Source: Lachnospiraceae bacterium (GTDB taxonomy: Bacteria; Bacillota; Clostridia; Lachnospirales; Lachnospiraceae). From it: 64,000 bases of DNA. Under the pieces are notes generated by a model. It was not told where the DNA came from. It did not search any database and worked only from the letters and a program-made list of their open reading frames with translations. Position 1 is the stretch's first letter; each line of letters begins with the position of its first letter. The DNA lies in the NCBI GenBank assembly GCA_016284315.1, contig JAEEOO010000049.1, positions 1 through 64,000 of the forward strand, given 5' to 3'. Below, piece by piece: positions 25,008-33,954 of the stretch. Made by a program: the position numbers and the translations under genes.

Positions 25008-28000
25008 TTAATCCATGTTGTAAGTCCTTCTCTCTTCTTTTGAAAGACTTGCTCCGGCAAACTCGGTGCGGGCCATCTCAGTCAAAGTCTTGTAATCCTT
25101 GTAACCGATGGTGTAAATGCCTCTTCCCGTTGAAATATAGAATTTCTTGTTGGGGATTGAGTAATATACTCCGTTGTTTTCAACAACATCAGCTACCTTT
25201 GCATAATTCTCACCCTCAAGGAGACATGCATGAAGGCTTCCGCTAAGGCCGACCATTCCGTCCTTTTCCTCAACCTTTGAGATCATTCCTTCCATCTTGA
25301 CGGATCTGATATATTCCTTGGTCTCAAGGTCTCTGATCTTTACGGTGTAATCATCGCCCTGAACCACAAGTTTTTTGTCATTGTCGATGAATGAAACAAA
25401 CATGCTTCTTCTGCTCTCAAGGGGCATCTCATCAAATATCTCGCCGGTTGTGGTGTCAAACACTCTCACGTAGCCGTCCGCACATACCATGGCAGCTTTC
25501 TTTCCATCCTCTGTAATAGCAAGAAAATCGCTGATGCTTGCATCCGAGATCTGGCGAAGCTTTTCATTTTCAAGGAATGAAACGGTCTGGGCTCCAACGT
25601 CTATCTTTACAATGTTGCTACCCTCAACTGCGATATAAATATACTTTCCATCCTCGGAAACTACTGCTCTGTAGAATGATCCCTCCACCTCATCTAGTCC
25701 GTCGCATAAAAGAACGGGCTCCATTTTTTCAAGGTCTACAAGGATAAATCTTCTGTAGCCGTAACTCAAAGCATATTTACCGTTGTCGGTCACATAGGCT
25801 TCACTCATGGAGAAGAACTCTTTGATATCCTCATAGATAACTTTTTCTTCTTTTCCGGCTGCAACGTCAACCTTGTAACATCCGTCACCGTCAACGTAGA
25901 TCATTGTATCTCCGACGAATTTGATAACATCGGGAACAAGATACTCACCCGGAGTGAATGTATAAACCTTATTGCCTTCGTTGTCGTAGATGATAAGGCT
26001 GTCGCCGTCAAAATATTTGCCTATGAGATACTTTCCATCATCAGAAATTCCACCGAGATAGCAGGTAAAATCCTCATAAACCAGTTCTTCAAGATCGCTT
26101 GCCTGATGTGAAGTTACAAGCAGGATCTCTGAGCTTCTTGACTGGGAGATCGCAATGTAGTAACCAAATCCCACCATATCAAGTACAGAAGTATTGGCAG
26201 TAAGACTTCTTCCTGTAAATTCTCCGGTATGGAAATCAACTTCGTAAAGGGTTCCATCTTCAAGACCGGCAATTCCCTTTCCGTTTGATTTATAGAGGAT
26301 AACGGAATTTACATAGCTGTTATATGCAACGGTAGCAATTACTTTACCGGTATTTCTGTCAATGGTGATACTGGTTCCGGCGTTGGTAACAACTATCTCG
26401 TCAAAATGCTCTCCTTCGGGAGTATCGTAGCTGTGATCGCTGTAATCTGTTGATGTGATCCAGAATTCGCTGTATGAAGAAGGAACAGGGGTTGTCCACT
26501 TAATAATACCGTTTTCCGAATCGATCAAACTTACTTCAAAAGAGAAGTCCTCAGGATCATCACCGATATCGTTTCCTGTAGCAATAAGGAAATCATCTCC
26601 GATGAGGGGCTCAATATTGTAAACGGAATGCTCACTCGCGGTTATGAGTTTGCTGCTTCCATCCTCAATATTGAAAAGAGTAAAGGTTTTTTTCTCGCCC
26701 TTAACTGCATTGTTCTGAACAAGAAGGTATTTGCCCTCATATGAAAACTCTGCCTTGTATCCAAAGCCATATCCTTCGGGAGCGACATATGTATCTTTAA
26801 GTTCTCCGGTCTTAAGATCGAAGATATCAGCTACGGTCATAAGATCATTGTTGAAGAAATAACCGAGATAATCGGAATCTTCTACTCTTTCATACTCATA
26901 GTATACAAGAGCAGCAAGACCGTGCTTTGCATCGATGGTTGCGGTGAAAAGGGTTCTTCTGTTAGGAATATCCTCTCCGATGACCTTGCTGTAAATAGTT
27001 GATCCGTCGTATCCGTACTTGCTAAGACCGTAATCGGTAACGATATAGATTCCGTCAGCATCTGCGTCATATGCTTCTACATCGTCGATCCTGTCATCAT
27101 CTCCAAGGATACCGGGTATCTTGGTCTTAAGTTCAAAAGTCTCTGCATCCCAAGCGTAAACGTTCTGAGCCGAATCCCTAACAAGGAATACGGTCTTGTC
27201 GGCATTGATCTTGGAATCCTGAACCTTGGTGTCGTGCTTTAAGGATCTGTCTGCGGAGTAGAAGTTGCCTGTGTTGTAAGCATACATGACCTGTGCAAGA
27301 GCATACTCAGCCTCTCCTACATAAGGTCTGTCGTTCTCTTCGGAGGGAAGAGCTTCCATGGCAACAAGCGCTGCGTCATCTCTCTTTCCTTCAGCAAGAA
27401 GGGACAAGGCCTTCTCAGCGTAGAATCTTGCCTGGTTCTCCTGTTTCTCGCGGTATTCCTTTAAGATATCTTCCGCAAGCTGTGTCTTTTCTTCAGCAAG
27501 CTGGGACTTTTCGTCAGCGAGCTGAGCCTTCTCATCTGCAAGAGCCTTCATCTTGGCTGCAACATTTGCGTTGTAAACACCAAAAGCAGCTCCGGCAAGG
27601 GCAACAACTGCAGCTCCGGCGGATACAAGAGTAATGGTTCTCTTGATGATACGCTCTTTGTGGCGCTGTCTTAAGTCATCGTATGAACATCCGAGAACAG
27701 GGGCAGCAAGCCTTAAGATCTCGGTCTTAAACTTCTTATTTCTCTCTCTTGCATCTACGCCTCTTACGTCAGCGGCAAGGGGCTCAACGGGATTACCGTT
27801 CTCATCTTCCAAAAGAAGTTTGGGGAAGCTTTCGTTAGGCTCGCCCTCGATCAGGACCGCAAGAATATGATCTCTTCCGTGCATGGAAATAAAGGTCTCG
27901 ATCTCCTTAAGGACCCAGTAAGATTCGGGAGTGTTGGGGGAGCAGATAACGATAAGCCATTCGGACTGTTCAAGTGCACCGGAAATATTGTCGTTAAGGT

Positions 28001-28175
28001 CGCTTCCGATAGGAAGCTCTTCCTGATCCCTGAATACTCTTTTGATCTTTTTCTTTCCGGTCTTCTTCTGAACCGCAGCGGGAACATGATATGTCTCAAG
28101 ACCGGTATGAACCTTTTTAGCCATCTCCATATCAAGAGGAGTGTGTCTGTAGCTTATAAATGCATCATACTTCAT
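25008..28175 (-). CDS. TIR domain protein with membrane helix, coiled coil and beta-propeller
   Basis: 1055 residues. A TIR domain (1-165) opens with KYDAFISYRH. It has the SPNTPESYWVLKEIETF segment, in which Glu91 aligns with the catalytic glutamate of NADase TIR domains. A membrane helix (about 181-201) follows, then a seven-residue repeated coiled coil (LADEKAQ, LADEKSQ, LAEEKTQ; 211-236), a helical segment (245-300) and a long WD40/quinoprotein-like propeller (about 310-1040). Orientation is inferred: TIR inside, propeller outside. It starts 8 nt after the DHH gene stop, so the two form an operon. It could be a sensor whose propeller detects an outside signal and controls an NADase or scaffold TIR inside. 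Its function has not been shown. Confidence 0.87.
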   Translation of the reverse strand: MKYDAFISYRHTPLDMEMAKKVHTGLETYHVPAAVQKKTGKKKIKRVFRDQEELPIGSDLNDNISGALEQSEWLIVICSPNTPESYWVLKEIETFISMHGRDHILAVLIEGEPNESFPKLLLEDENGNPVEPLAADVRGVDARERNKKFKTEILRLAAPVLGCSYDDLRQRHKERIIKRTITLVSAGAAVVALAGAAFGVYNANVAAKMKALADEKAQLADEKSQLAEEKTQLAEDILKEYREKQENQARFYAEKALSLLAEGKRDDAALVAMEALPSEENDRPYVGEAEYALAQVMYAYNTGNFYSADRSLKHDTKVQDSKINADKTVFLVRDSAQNVYAWDAETFELKTKIPGILGDDDRIDDVEAYDADADGIYIVTDYGLSKYGYDGSTIYSKVIGEDIPNRRTLFTATIDAKHGLAALVYYEYERVEDSDYLGYFFNNDLMTVADIFDLKTGELKDTYVAPEGYGFGYKAEFSYEGKYLLVQNNAVKGEKKTFTLFNIEDGSSKLITASEHSVYNIEPLIGDDFLIATGNDIGDDPEDFSFEVSLIDSENGIIKWTTPVPSSYSEFWITSTDYSDHSYDTPEGEHFDEIVVTNAGTSITIDRNTGKVIATVAYNSYVNSVILYKSNGKGIAGLEDGTLYEVDFHTGEFTGRSLTANTSVLDMVGFGYYIAISQSRSSEILLVTSHQASDLEELVYEDFTCYLGGISDDGKYLIGKYFDGDSLIIYDNEGNKVYTFTPGEYLVPDVIKFVGDTMIYVDGDGCYKVDVAAGKEEKVIYEDIKEFFSMSEAYVTDNGKYALSYGYRRFILVDLEKMEPVLLCDGLDEVEGSFYRAVVSEDGKYIYIAVEGSNIVKIDVGAQTVSFLENEKLRQISDASISDFLAITEDGKKAAMVCADGYVRVFDTTTGEIFDEMPLESRRSMFVSFIDNDKKLVVQGDDYTVKIRDLETKEYIRSVKMEGMISKVEEKDGMVGLSGSLHACLLEGENYAKVADVVENNGVYYSIPNKKFYISTGRGIYTIGYKDYKTLTEMARTEFAGASLSKEERRTYNMD

Positions 28176-28183
28176 AATTAGCG

Positions 28184-29689
28184 CTATACCTGTTTATAGG
28201 ACTCCTTAAAAATATTTTGATTGATTATATAAACATCCATTGGATCGTCCTGCCTGAAGGCAAGATAATCTCCGGGAAGCCCGAGATAATATTTATCGGG
28301 GTCCCAGGATGTAAATACTTTTACTCTGTGGTCAAGCTGCCTTGCATAGATTCCGTCTCCGCCTCCTGCTATGGCAGTTTTTGCATAGGGCACGATCTCG
28401 TACCGCTTTCCGGATTCAATATCAACTACCGTGGGAGGATATTCTCCGGGGAATTCGTACTCCTTTTCGACTTTCGTATAGGAGCGGTTGAATTTTTCTT
28501 TTTTGCAGGGATATATCTCGCCTTCGATATTGATGATAACGTAAAAATCATCCGTCACCATTACATCAACATCGCCCTCAAGGGTTCTGATGGAAATCTT
28601 ATTACCGGGTTCAGTAAACTTAGAAACATCCACATAACCAACGGGTACTTCTTTTTTGATGTATCTGTTTAACTTTGAAACATCCTCCACATACTCACCG
28701 GCAATGATGATCTCTGAGGTGTCAAAATAATTGATCATCCTCTCCTGCATGAGTTTATTGAGGGCATCGGTTTCATAAGGGATTCCCGCTTTCTCGATAA
28801 GGTCTTTCTTAAGGAATCCTCCGGCCTTAACGATATGACCACCTCCGCCTCCGAAGCCTTCTGCGATGACTCCCGCAAGCTCACTGGCTTTAACTTCTTT
28901 TACGCAGCTCCTAACAGATATCTTTACTCCGAAAGGAAGGATGCTGTAAACAAGACAAGTCTCTACGGAATCAACCTCAAGGAGCATATCGCTTATGACG
29001 CCTAAAATATTGGGATCACAGGGCTGTGCCTCAACTATGGAGAACAAATACTTGTCATTGTACTTCGCACTGTTAAGGGCATCTCCCGCTATCTTTAATT
29101 CCTCTCTTGAGAGATTGGAATTCTTGAACAGGATGATGTTTGTAACATTGTACTTTGCAAAATCTCTTAAGTCCCTGTCGGCGGGATGGGATACCTCGGC
29201 GAATCCGTTGGTGTCCGTCATAAGGCCGTAGTAAAGAGCTGTCGCTATATTTTCATCCTTGTTGTAGTCGATGCCTTCTTTTTTGAGCATCTCGCATATG
29301 ACCGTTGAGCAGGAACCGTAATTGCTCCTTATCTCGCTCATCTCCGGTATCTCGCCCGAAACCTGATGGTGATCGATGATGGCAATATTTTCTGCCTCAA
29401 ACTTTGTCACATTGCTTTCGCCGTACTGACAGTCAACCGTGATCAAAAGTTCCGGCTTCTTAAGCTCAGTAACAAACTCTGCGGGGATCTTCAGTTCTTC
29501 CATCATGAGAACAAGGTTCTTTTTTTGCACGGGAAATTTACCGCCGTAAACAAACCGCGGTTTTTTACCATTTTTCTCAAGATACCATTTAAGTGCAAAT
29601 CCACTGGCAAGCGCATCTGCATCCGGGTTGTCGTGGCACTGGATAACAATGTCTGAAAATCCCAGAAGGTCCTTTAGATGTAAAGACAT
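28184..29689 (-). CDS. DHH/DHHA1 phosphoesterase with extra C-terminal domain
   Basis: 501 residues. The DHH domain has HDNPDADA (His19, Asp20, Asp23, Asp25), TVDCQYG and IIDHHQ (Asp106-His108), all metal ligands. The DHHA1 domain has GFGGGGGHIVKAGG. Such enzymes hydrolyse short oligonucleotides, pAp or cyclic-dinucleotide products in the cytoplasm. The last roughly 180 residues (about 320-501) form a domain not recognised here and absent from NrnA-type enzymes of about 320 residues. No membrane segment is seen. Own promoter at 29757-29785; the TIR gene follows after 8 nt, which makes a functional link likely. Confidence 0.88.
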   Translation of the reverse strand: MSLHLKDLLGFSDIVIQCHDNPDADALASGFALKWYLEKNGKKPRFVYGGKFPVQKKNLVLMMEELKIPAEFVTELKKPELLITVDCQYGESNVTKFEAENIAIIDHHQVSGEIPEMSEIRSNYGSCSTVICEMLKKEGIDYNKDENIATALYYGLMTDTNGFAEVSHPADRDLRDFAKYNVTNIILFKNSNLSREELKIAGDALNSAKYNDKYLFSIVEAQPCDPNILGVISDMLLEVDSVETCLVYSILPFGVKISVRSCVKEVKASELAGVIAEGFGGGGGHIVKAGGFLKKDLIEKAGIPYETDALNKLMQERMINYFDTSEIIIAGEYVEDVSKLNRYIKKEVPVGYVDVSKFTEPGNKISIRTLEGDVDVMVTDDFYVIINIEGEIYPCKKEKFNRSYTKVEKEYEFPGEYPPTVVDIESGKRYEIVPYAKTAIAGGGDGIYARQLDHRVKVFTSWDPDKYYLGLPGDYLAFRQDDPMDVYIINQNIFKESYKQV

Positions 29690-29756
29690 GATCTCTCTCC
29701 CTTAACGATCAAAAGTCTTATATTGAGGAGCAAATTATAATGCCCCACAGTCTCTA

Positions 29757-29785
29757 ATTATACCAACCACGCAAAGAAAAGACAA
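29757..29785 (-). promoter_or_regulatory. Promoter of the DHH-TIR operon
   Basis: -35 TTGTCT (29780-29785) and extended -10 TGGTATAAT (hexamer 29757-29762), spacer 17 bp. It overlaps the tail of the carD terminator, so the operon is a separate transcription unit. A second TATAAT lies at 29734-29739. Confidence 0.65.
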
Positions 29786-29802
29786 GAGACCGCAGCCTCT
29801 TG
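29783..29802 (-). terminator. Terminator of the CarD-like gene
   Basis: Arms CAAGAG and CTCTTG around eight bases, followed by TCTTTTCTTT on the minus strand, 30 nt after the stop. Confidence 0.7.
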
Positions 29803-29831
29803 CCTTTAGATATATGAGCTTTTAAACTAAG

Positions 29832-30329
29832 TTAATTTGCTCCGCCGAAAACGATCTTTTCGACTTCATTCTTGGGAACATTGAGAGAAATCGCAAGTTC
29901 TCCAAAAAGAAAATCGGCGGCGATGCGATAGTACTTTGCATCAACCGCCGTTTCCTTACGACCTGCTTCGATGCGTTTCCTACGTCTTTCGTATATAGTC
30001 TTTAAGAGACTCACAAGTAATTTGATGTCATTGCTTCTGACACATCCTTTATACTCAGTCTCTACGAGCTTTTCATTGGGGATTTCGAGACACTTGATCT
30101 CTGAAACTTTAGAAATGATTGCCTTAGCTTCCTCAGCGGTAAGAATTGAACGAATAGACTCGTTTGCGACCGCAACAGGAACATATACAGTACTGGCAGC
30201 ACTGTACACAGGCTTTAAGATGTAATACTCTTCATCCTTGTCTACTCCTGAAATATCAAGGGTAGTGATTTGATCAACCTTGCAGACTCCTTTGTTTCCA
30301 CAAGCAACATATTCTCCGATACTAAACAT
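29832..30329 (-). CDS. CarD/CdnL-TRCF family transcription regulator
   Basis: 165 residues from the ATG giving MFSIGEYVACGNKGVCKVDQI; upstream in-frame starts have no ribosome site. The N-terminal CarD/TRCF RNA polymerase-interaction domain covers about 1-60 (EYYILKPVYSAASTVYVPV). The C-terminal helical domain (about 75-160) has the basic patch TIYERRRKRIEAGRK. Such proteins bind the RNA polymerase beta subunit and stabilise open complexes. The gene stands alone between prfA and the DHH-TIR operon. A large inverted repeat brackets its promoter and ribosome site. Confidence 0.9.
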   Translation of the reverse strand: MFSIGEYVACGNKGVCKVDQITTLDISGVDKDEEYYILKPVYSAASTVYVPVAVANESIRSILTAEEAKAIISKVSEIKCLEIPNEKLVETEYKGCVRSNDIKLLVSLLKTIYERRRKRIEAGRKETAVDAKYYRIAADFLFGELAISLNVPKNEVEKIVFGGAN

Positions 30330-30333
30330 AAAA

Positions 30334-30415
30334 AAACACTTCCATTTCAAAACTTAAACTGTTTACATAACTGTAAAACCATTATAACAGAATCAGTTTC
30401 GAAATGTAAGTGTTT
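30334..30415. repeat. 21-bp inverted repeat around the carD promoter
   Basis: Left arm 30334-30354 and right arm 30395-30415 are inverted copies with 19 of 21 positions matching (shared blocks AAACACTT, CATTTC, AAACT) and 40 nt between them. The right arm lies about 9 bp upstream of the -10 box (30381-30386), over the -35 region, and the left arm reaches the ribosome site. A smaller dyad TTTACA-N4-TGTAAA (30362-30377) sits in the middle. Confidence 0.8.
30381..30389 (-). promoter_or_regulatory. Extended -10 promoter of the CarD-like gene
   Basis: TGTTATAAT on the minus strand is an extended -10 (hexamer 30381-30386). No good -35 is found, which is normal for extended -10 promoters. Confidence 0.6.
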
Positions 30416-30478
30416 CCATTAGAAAAAACTGTACAAAACATTTGTTTTATAAGGCTTTCAGGTTGTGACAAATTGCCT

Positions 30479-31555
30479 TTACTGGTCGTTCATCTTTGCA
30501 AGCTTAGCTGCCTGGTCGGCTGCGATACATGCATTAAGGATCTCATCGATGTCACCGTTCATAACCTTATCGAGTTTGTATACGGTAAGTCCGATTCTAT
30601 GGTCGGTAACACGTCCCTGAGGGAAGTTGTAAGTTCTGATCTTCTCGGAACGATCTCCGGTACCGATCTGGCTTCTTCTCAGCTCTGCCTCTGCGTCGTG
30701 CTTCTCCTGCTGCTGCATATCATAGAGCTTTGATTTGAGGAGTGCAAAAGCCTTAGCCTTGTTCTGGAGCTGTGATTTCTCGGTCTGGGAGTAAACCACG
30801 ATTCCGGTAGGATAGTGAGTAAGACGAACTGCGGAGTCGGTGGTGTTGACACACTGTCCACCATTACCGGAAGCTCTCATTACGTCGATCCTGATATCCT
30901 TTTCATCGATAACGATATCAATGTCTTCATCCGCCTCGGGCATAACAGCTACGGTACAGGTTGAAGTATGGATACGTCCGCCGGACTCGGTCACGGGAAC
31001 ACGCTGTACGCGGTGTACACCTGATTCATATTTAAGCTTTGAATATGCACCCTGTCCGTTGATCTGGAAGGTAACTTCCTTGCATCCGCCGATACCGATC
31101 TCATCCATGCTGATAAGCTGGCACTTCCAACCCTGAGCTTCGGCAAAATGTACATACATACGATAGATCTCTGCTGCAAAAAGCGCTGCCTCGTCTCCGC
31201 CGGCACCTGCACGGATCTCCACGATAACGTTCTTGTCATCGTTAGGATCCTTGGGAAGGAGCATGATCCTCATTTCCTGCTCAAGTTCTTCAATGCGGGC
31301 CTTTGAATCATTCAAGGTCTCCTTAAGCATTTCTCTCATATCTTCATCGCTCTCGGATTCAAGCATATCAAGTGAATCCTGAACGTCTGCCTTGCACTTT
31401 TTATACTCGGTGTAAGCATCAACAAGGGGAGCAAGATCGCTCTGTTCCTTCATAAGCTTGCGGAAACGATTGGTGTCGTTTGTAACGTCGGGAGAATGAA
31501 GCTCAGTCATTATCTCCTCGTATTTAATTAAAAGGTCTTCAAGTTTATCAAACAT
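30479..31555 (-). CDS. prfA: Peptide chain release factor 1
   Basis: 358 residues from ATG 31555 with GGAG 9 nt upstream; the TTG 15 nt earlier has no ribosome site. GGQ is present in [13 protein letters not shown]. The stop-codon recognition motif is PVT ([13 protein letters not shown]), a known variant of PAT. It releases the peptide at UAA and UAG. The ATG is 4 nt after the stop of prmC, whose product methylates the GGQ glutamine, so the pair is coupled. Confidence 0.97.
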   Translation of the reverse strand: MFDKLEDLLIKYEEIMTELHSPDVTNDTNRFRKLMKEQSDLAPLVDAYTEYKKCKADVQDSLDMLESESDEDMREMLKETLNDSKARIEELEQEMRIMLLPKDPNDDKNVIVEIRAGAGGDEAALFAAEIYRMYVHFAEAQGWKCQLISMDEIGIGGCKEVTFQINGQGAYSKLKYESGVHRVQRVPVTESGGRIHTSTCTVAVMPEADEDIDIVIDEKDIRIDVMRASGNGGQCVNTTDSAVRLTHYPTGIVVYSQTEKSQLQNKAKAFALLKSKLYDMQQQEKHDAEAELRRSQIGTGDRSEKIRTYNFPQGRVTDHRIGLTVYKLDKVMNGDIDEILNACIAADQAAKLAKMNDQ

Positions 31556-31559
31556 CTTA

Positions 31560-32417
31560 TCAATCTCCAAACGCGGACTTTACACCCGCCACAACGCGGT
31601 CAAGTCCTGCGTAATCTTTAATAACTTCCGTTTCAATGAATCCCGCATCCTTCATAAGCTTTTCTACCGCTTCTCCCTGATCGTAACCGATCTCAAGGAG
31701 CAGCCTTCCACCTACGGTAAGGATCTTCTTGGCACCCGGAATGATCTTTTCATAAAAGACAAGTCCGGTCTCGGTTCCGTCAAGGGCCATTCTTGGCTCG
31801 TGGTCCTTAACTTCCGGCATTAATGTCTCCACGATATCCTTAGGGATATAGGGAGGATTTGAAACGACCATCTCGAAACTCTCGTCCCCCTTTAATGCCT
31901 CAAAAAGGTCACCCTGTAAAAAGGTTGCAGCATTCTTATCTTTAAGGATATTCTCCGCATTCTCCTTTGCCACGGTAAGGGCATCTTCCGAAAGGTCGAT
32001 ACCGATCCCGGTGCAGTCATTTGAGTAATTCAAAAGACTGATTAGGATGCATCCGCTACCGGTACAGATATCAAGGATCCTGCTTCCGTCGCTTAAATTC
32101 CTAAGTCCTTCTTCCACAAGGATCTCTGTGTCGCTCCTTGGGATAAGTACTCTGTTGTCCACCTTGAAATCAAGGCCCATAAAAGGTGCAGTACCCGTTA
32201 TATACTGAAGGGGTTCTCTTGCTTCTCTGCGAACAAGGGCTTTTTCAAGCCTTTCCTTGTCCTCATCTGAAAGCTCCCTTTCATTGTCCATTAAAATATC
32301 ATTTCTTGTAATACCGAGGAAATATTCCAGTAAGAGTCTCGCGTCGTTTTCAGCTTCCTCGATATGCGCGGCCTTCAGCCTGTCCTTTGTACTTGCATAA
32401 ATCTCGGAAACTTTCAA
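31560..32417 (-). CDS. prmC: Release factor glutamine methyltransferase PrmC
   Basis: 285 residues from a TTG start with GGGAGG 8 nt upstream. The SAM-binding motif is [15 protein letters not shown] (about 114-128), and the catalytic NPPY is in [12 protein letters not shown] (about 183-194), as in all PrmC/HemK enzymes. It methylates the GGQ glutamine of release factors, which is encoded next in the operon. It begins 2 nt after the yqhQ stop, so the genes form one unit. Confidence 0.95.
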   Translation of the reverse strand: MKVSEIYASTKDRLKAAHIEEAENDARLLLEYFLGITRNDILMDNERELSDEDKERLEKALVRREAREPLQYITGTAPFMGLDFKVDNRVLIPRSDTEILVEEGLRNLSDGSRILDICTGSGCILISLLNYSNDCTGIGIDLSEDALTVAKENAENILKDKNAATFLQGDLFEALKGDESFEMVVSNPPYIPKDIVETLMPEVKDHEPRMALDGTETGLVFYEKIIPGAKKILTVGGRLLLEIGYDQGEAVEKLMKDAGFIETEVIKDYAGLDRVVAGVKSAFGD

Positions 32418-32419
32418 TG

Positions 32420-33541
32420 CTAATCCTCCCAGTCGTCCTCTGTGGGCTCTTCAAGCTCGGGGCCATCCTCCCAATCGTCCTCAAATACGGTATCATCGGG
32501 ATTCTTGAGAGCATTATACTCATCGCCCTCAACTTTATATTCGCTGTAGTTAAGCTTGATATGGTCCTCTTCCTCGTCCTCACGCATCATCTCATCGGTT
32601 ACTTCGTAGTCAAAGTACTCCTTAAGATAAGCCTTCCAGTCGAAAACTGCCTCAACTGAAGCGATGGCAGCCTGTACCATGTGCTTATCGGGCTCCTTTG
32701 TGGTGATGTGCTGAACCCAGATTCCGGGAGCAGAGATCATGGAAATAAAGAAATTATCGTATCTTCCCGCAAGTCTAAGGATCTCATATGAGATTCCTGC
32801 GATAACGGGGATCAGAGCAATTCTCACTACCAGTCTGAGCCACAAAGTATCAACTCTTATAAAGATAAAGAAGATAACACTGATAAATACTACAAGGTAA
32901 ATAAAGCTGGTTCCGCAACGCTTATGGAATCTTGAACTTCTCATAACGTTTTTAACGGTCAGCATCTTTCCGTGCTCGATACAGTTGATGCACTTATGCT
33001 CAGCACCGTGATATCCGTATAGTCTTTTGATATCTTTGAGGCAACTGATAAAGATCATGTATCCAAGGAAAATGAGGATCCTTATAACACCTTCGATAAT
33101 AGCAACAAGGGACTCGTTTCTTACAAACTTTTCAAACAGAGTTGAAAGGTAAGTGGGCAGGACAACAAAAAGTCCGATGGCAATGATAAGAGAAAGAATG
33201 GTTATCAATATGGAAGAACCGCTTGCTCTGCTGTCTCCCTGAACCTTCTTTGAATCTCTTCTTGCCTCTTTCTCACTCTCGTCATCATAAAATGAAGCGG
33301 AATAGTTAAGAGAACGAAGGCCGAGGACCATCGAATCTATAAAATTAAAGACGCCTCTGATAAAGGGGAACTCTTTGATCTTATGTCCGTGAAGAATGCC
33401 GGCATAATGCTCAACTTCAACAGTAAGATTGCCGTCGGGCTTTCTTACAGCTACCGCATACTTCTCCCCATTTTTCATCATTACGCCTTCGAGAACAGCC
33501 TGACCGCCGATTCCCGAGTAACCTTTTTTGATATTACCCAT
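32420..33541 (-). CDS. yqhQ: DUF1385 family membrane protein (YqhQ-like)
   Basis: 373 residues. It opens with GYSGIGGQAVLEGVMMKNG and has HGAEHKCINCIEHG (about 193-206), both diagnostic of DUF1385. Four to five membrane helices lie between about 110 and 275. The C-terminal 70 residues are highly acidic (EEEDHIKLNYSEY, DDWEDGPELEE) and are an extension of the family core. The function is unknown; its fixed place beside rpmE, prmC and prfA is a Firmicute feature. It is followed by prmC after 2 nt. Confidence 0.92.
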   Translation of the reverse strand: MGNIKKGYSGIGGQAVLEGVMMKNGEKYAVAVRKPDGNLTVEVEHYAGILHGHKIKEFPFIRGVFNFIDSMVLGLRSLNYSASFYDDESEKEARRDSKKVQGDSRASGSSILITILSLIIAIGLFVVLPTYLSTLFEKFVRNESLVAIIEGVIRILIFLGYMIFISCLKDIKRLYGYHGAEHKCINCIEHGKMLTVKNVMRSSRFHKRCGTSFIYLVVFISVIFFIFIRVDTLWLRLVVRIALIPVIAGISYEILRLAGRYDNFFISMISAPGIWVQHITTKEPDKHMVQAAIASVEAVFDWKAYLKEYFDYEVTDEMMREDEEEDHIKLNYSEYKVEGDEYNALKNPDDTVFEDDWEDGPELEEPTEDDWED

Positions 33542-33576
33542 GTTTCCCTCTTAGTAAATCTGCTTTTAACGTGAAA

Positions 33577-33604
33577 AAAGGTTGAGGCCTTAACCTCAAC
33601 CTTT
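33577..33604 (-). terminator. Terminator of rpmE
   Basis: A perfect 11-bp hairpin AAAGGTTGAGG / CCTCAACCTTT is followed by T residues on the minus strand, 12 nt after the stop. Confidence 0.9.
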
Positions 33605-33615
33605 GACTTCTTTCA

Positions 33616-33816
33616 TTACTTAAGACCGTATTTCTTATTGAACTTATCAATACGACCATCTGCTCTTGCAGTCTTCTGCTGGCCTGTGTAGAATGAGTGG
33701 CACTTTGAGCAAACTTCTACGTGAATCTCAGGCTTGGTTGAACCGGTTACGAAAGTGTTTCCGCAGTTGCAGGTAACGGTTGCCTGATAGTACTCAGGAT
33801 GGATTCCTTCTTTCAT
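33616..33816 (-). CDS. rpmE: 50S ribosomal protein L31 (zinc-binding type)
   Basis: 66 residues from the ATG giving [20 protein letters not shown], with GAGGTG before it. The cysteines CNCG and CSKC make it the zinc-binding C+ form. It sits on the outside of the large subunit at the central protuberance bridge. Promoter at 33893-33921; a hairpin starts the transcript and may be an L31 leader. The longer in-frame start at 33864 lies inside that leader. Confidence 0.96.
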   Translation of the reverse strand: MKEGIHPEYYQATVTCNCGNTFVTGSTKPEIHVEVCSKCHSFYTGQQKTARADGRIDKFNKKYGLK

Positions 33817-33863
33817 TATTTTCACCTCTCTATAAAAAAGTATATTAGCGTTTTTAATCCGCA

Positions 33864-33885
33864 CTGCCTATGGAACCACAGACAG
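33864..33885 (-). promoter_or_regulatory. Candidate L31 leader hairpin
   Basis: A 10-bp hairpin with two wobbles (arms CTGTCTGTGG and CCATAGGCAG, loop TT) lies at the 5' end of the rpmE mRNA, about 48 nt before the start codon. Position and compactness fit the autoregulatory L31 leaders known in Firmicutes, but the consensus could not be checked. Confidence 0.45.
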
Positions 33886-33892
33886 CGATACA

Positions 33893-33921
33893 ACTATACC
33901 ATAAGATACTTTTTTATGCAA
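33893..33921 (-). promoter_or_regulatory. Promoter of rpmE
   Basis: -35 TTGCAT (33916-33921) and -10 TATAGT (33893-33898), spacer 17 bp; transcription would start right at the leader hairpin. Confidence 0.75.
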
Positions 33922-33954
33922 GTTATATTTTATTCCAATTAATTCTTGTTAAAG

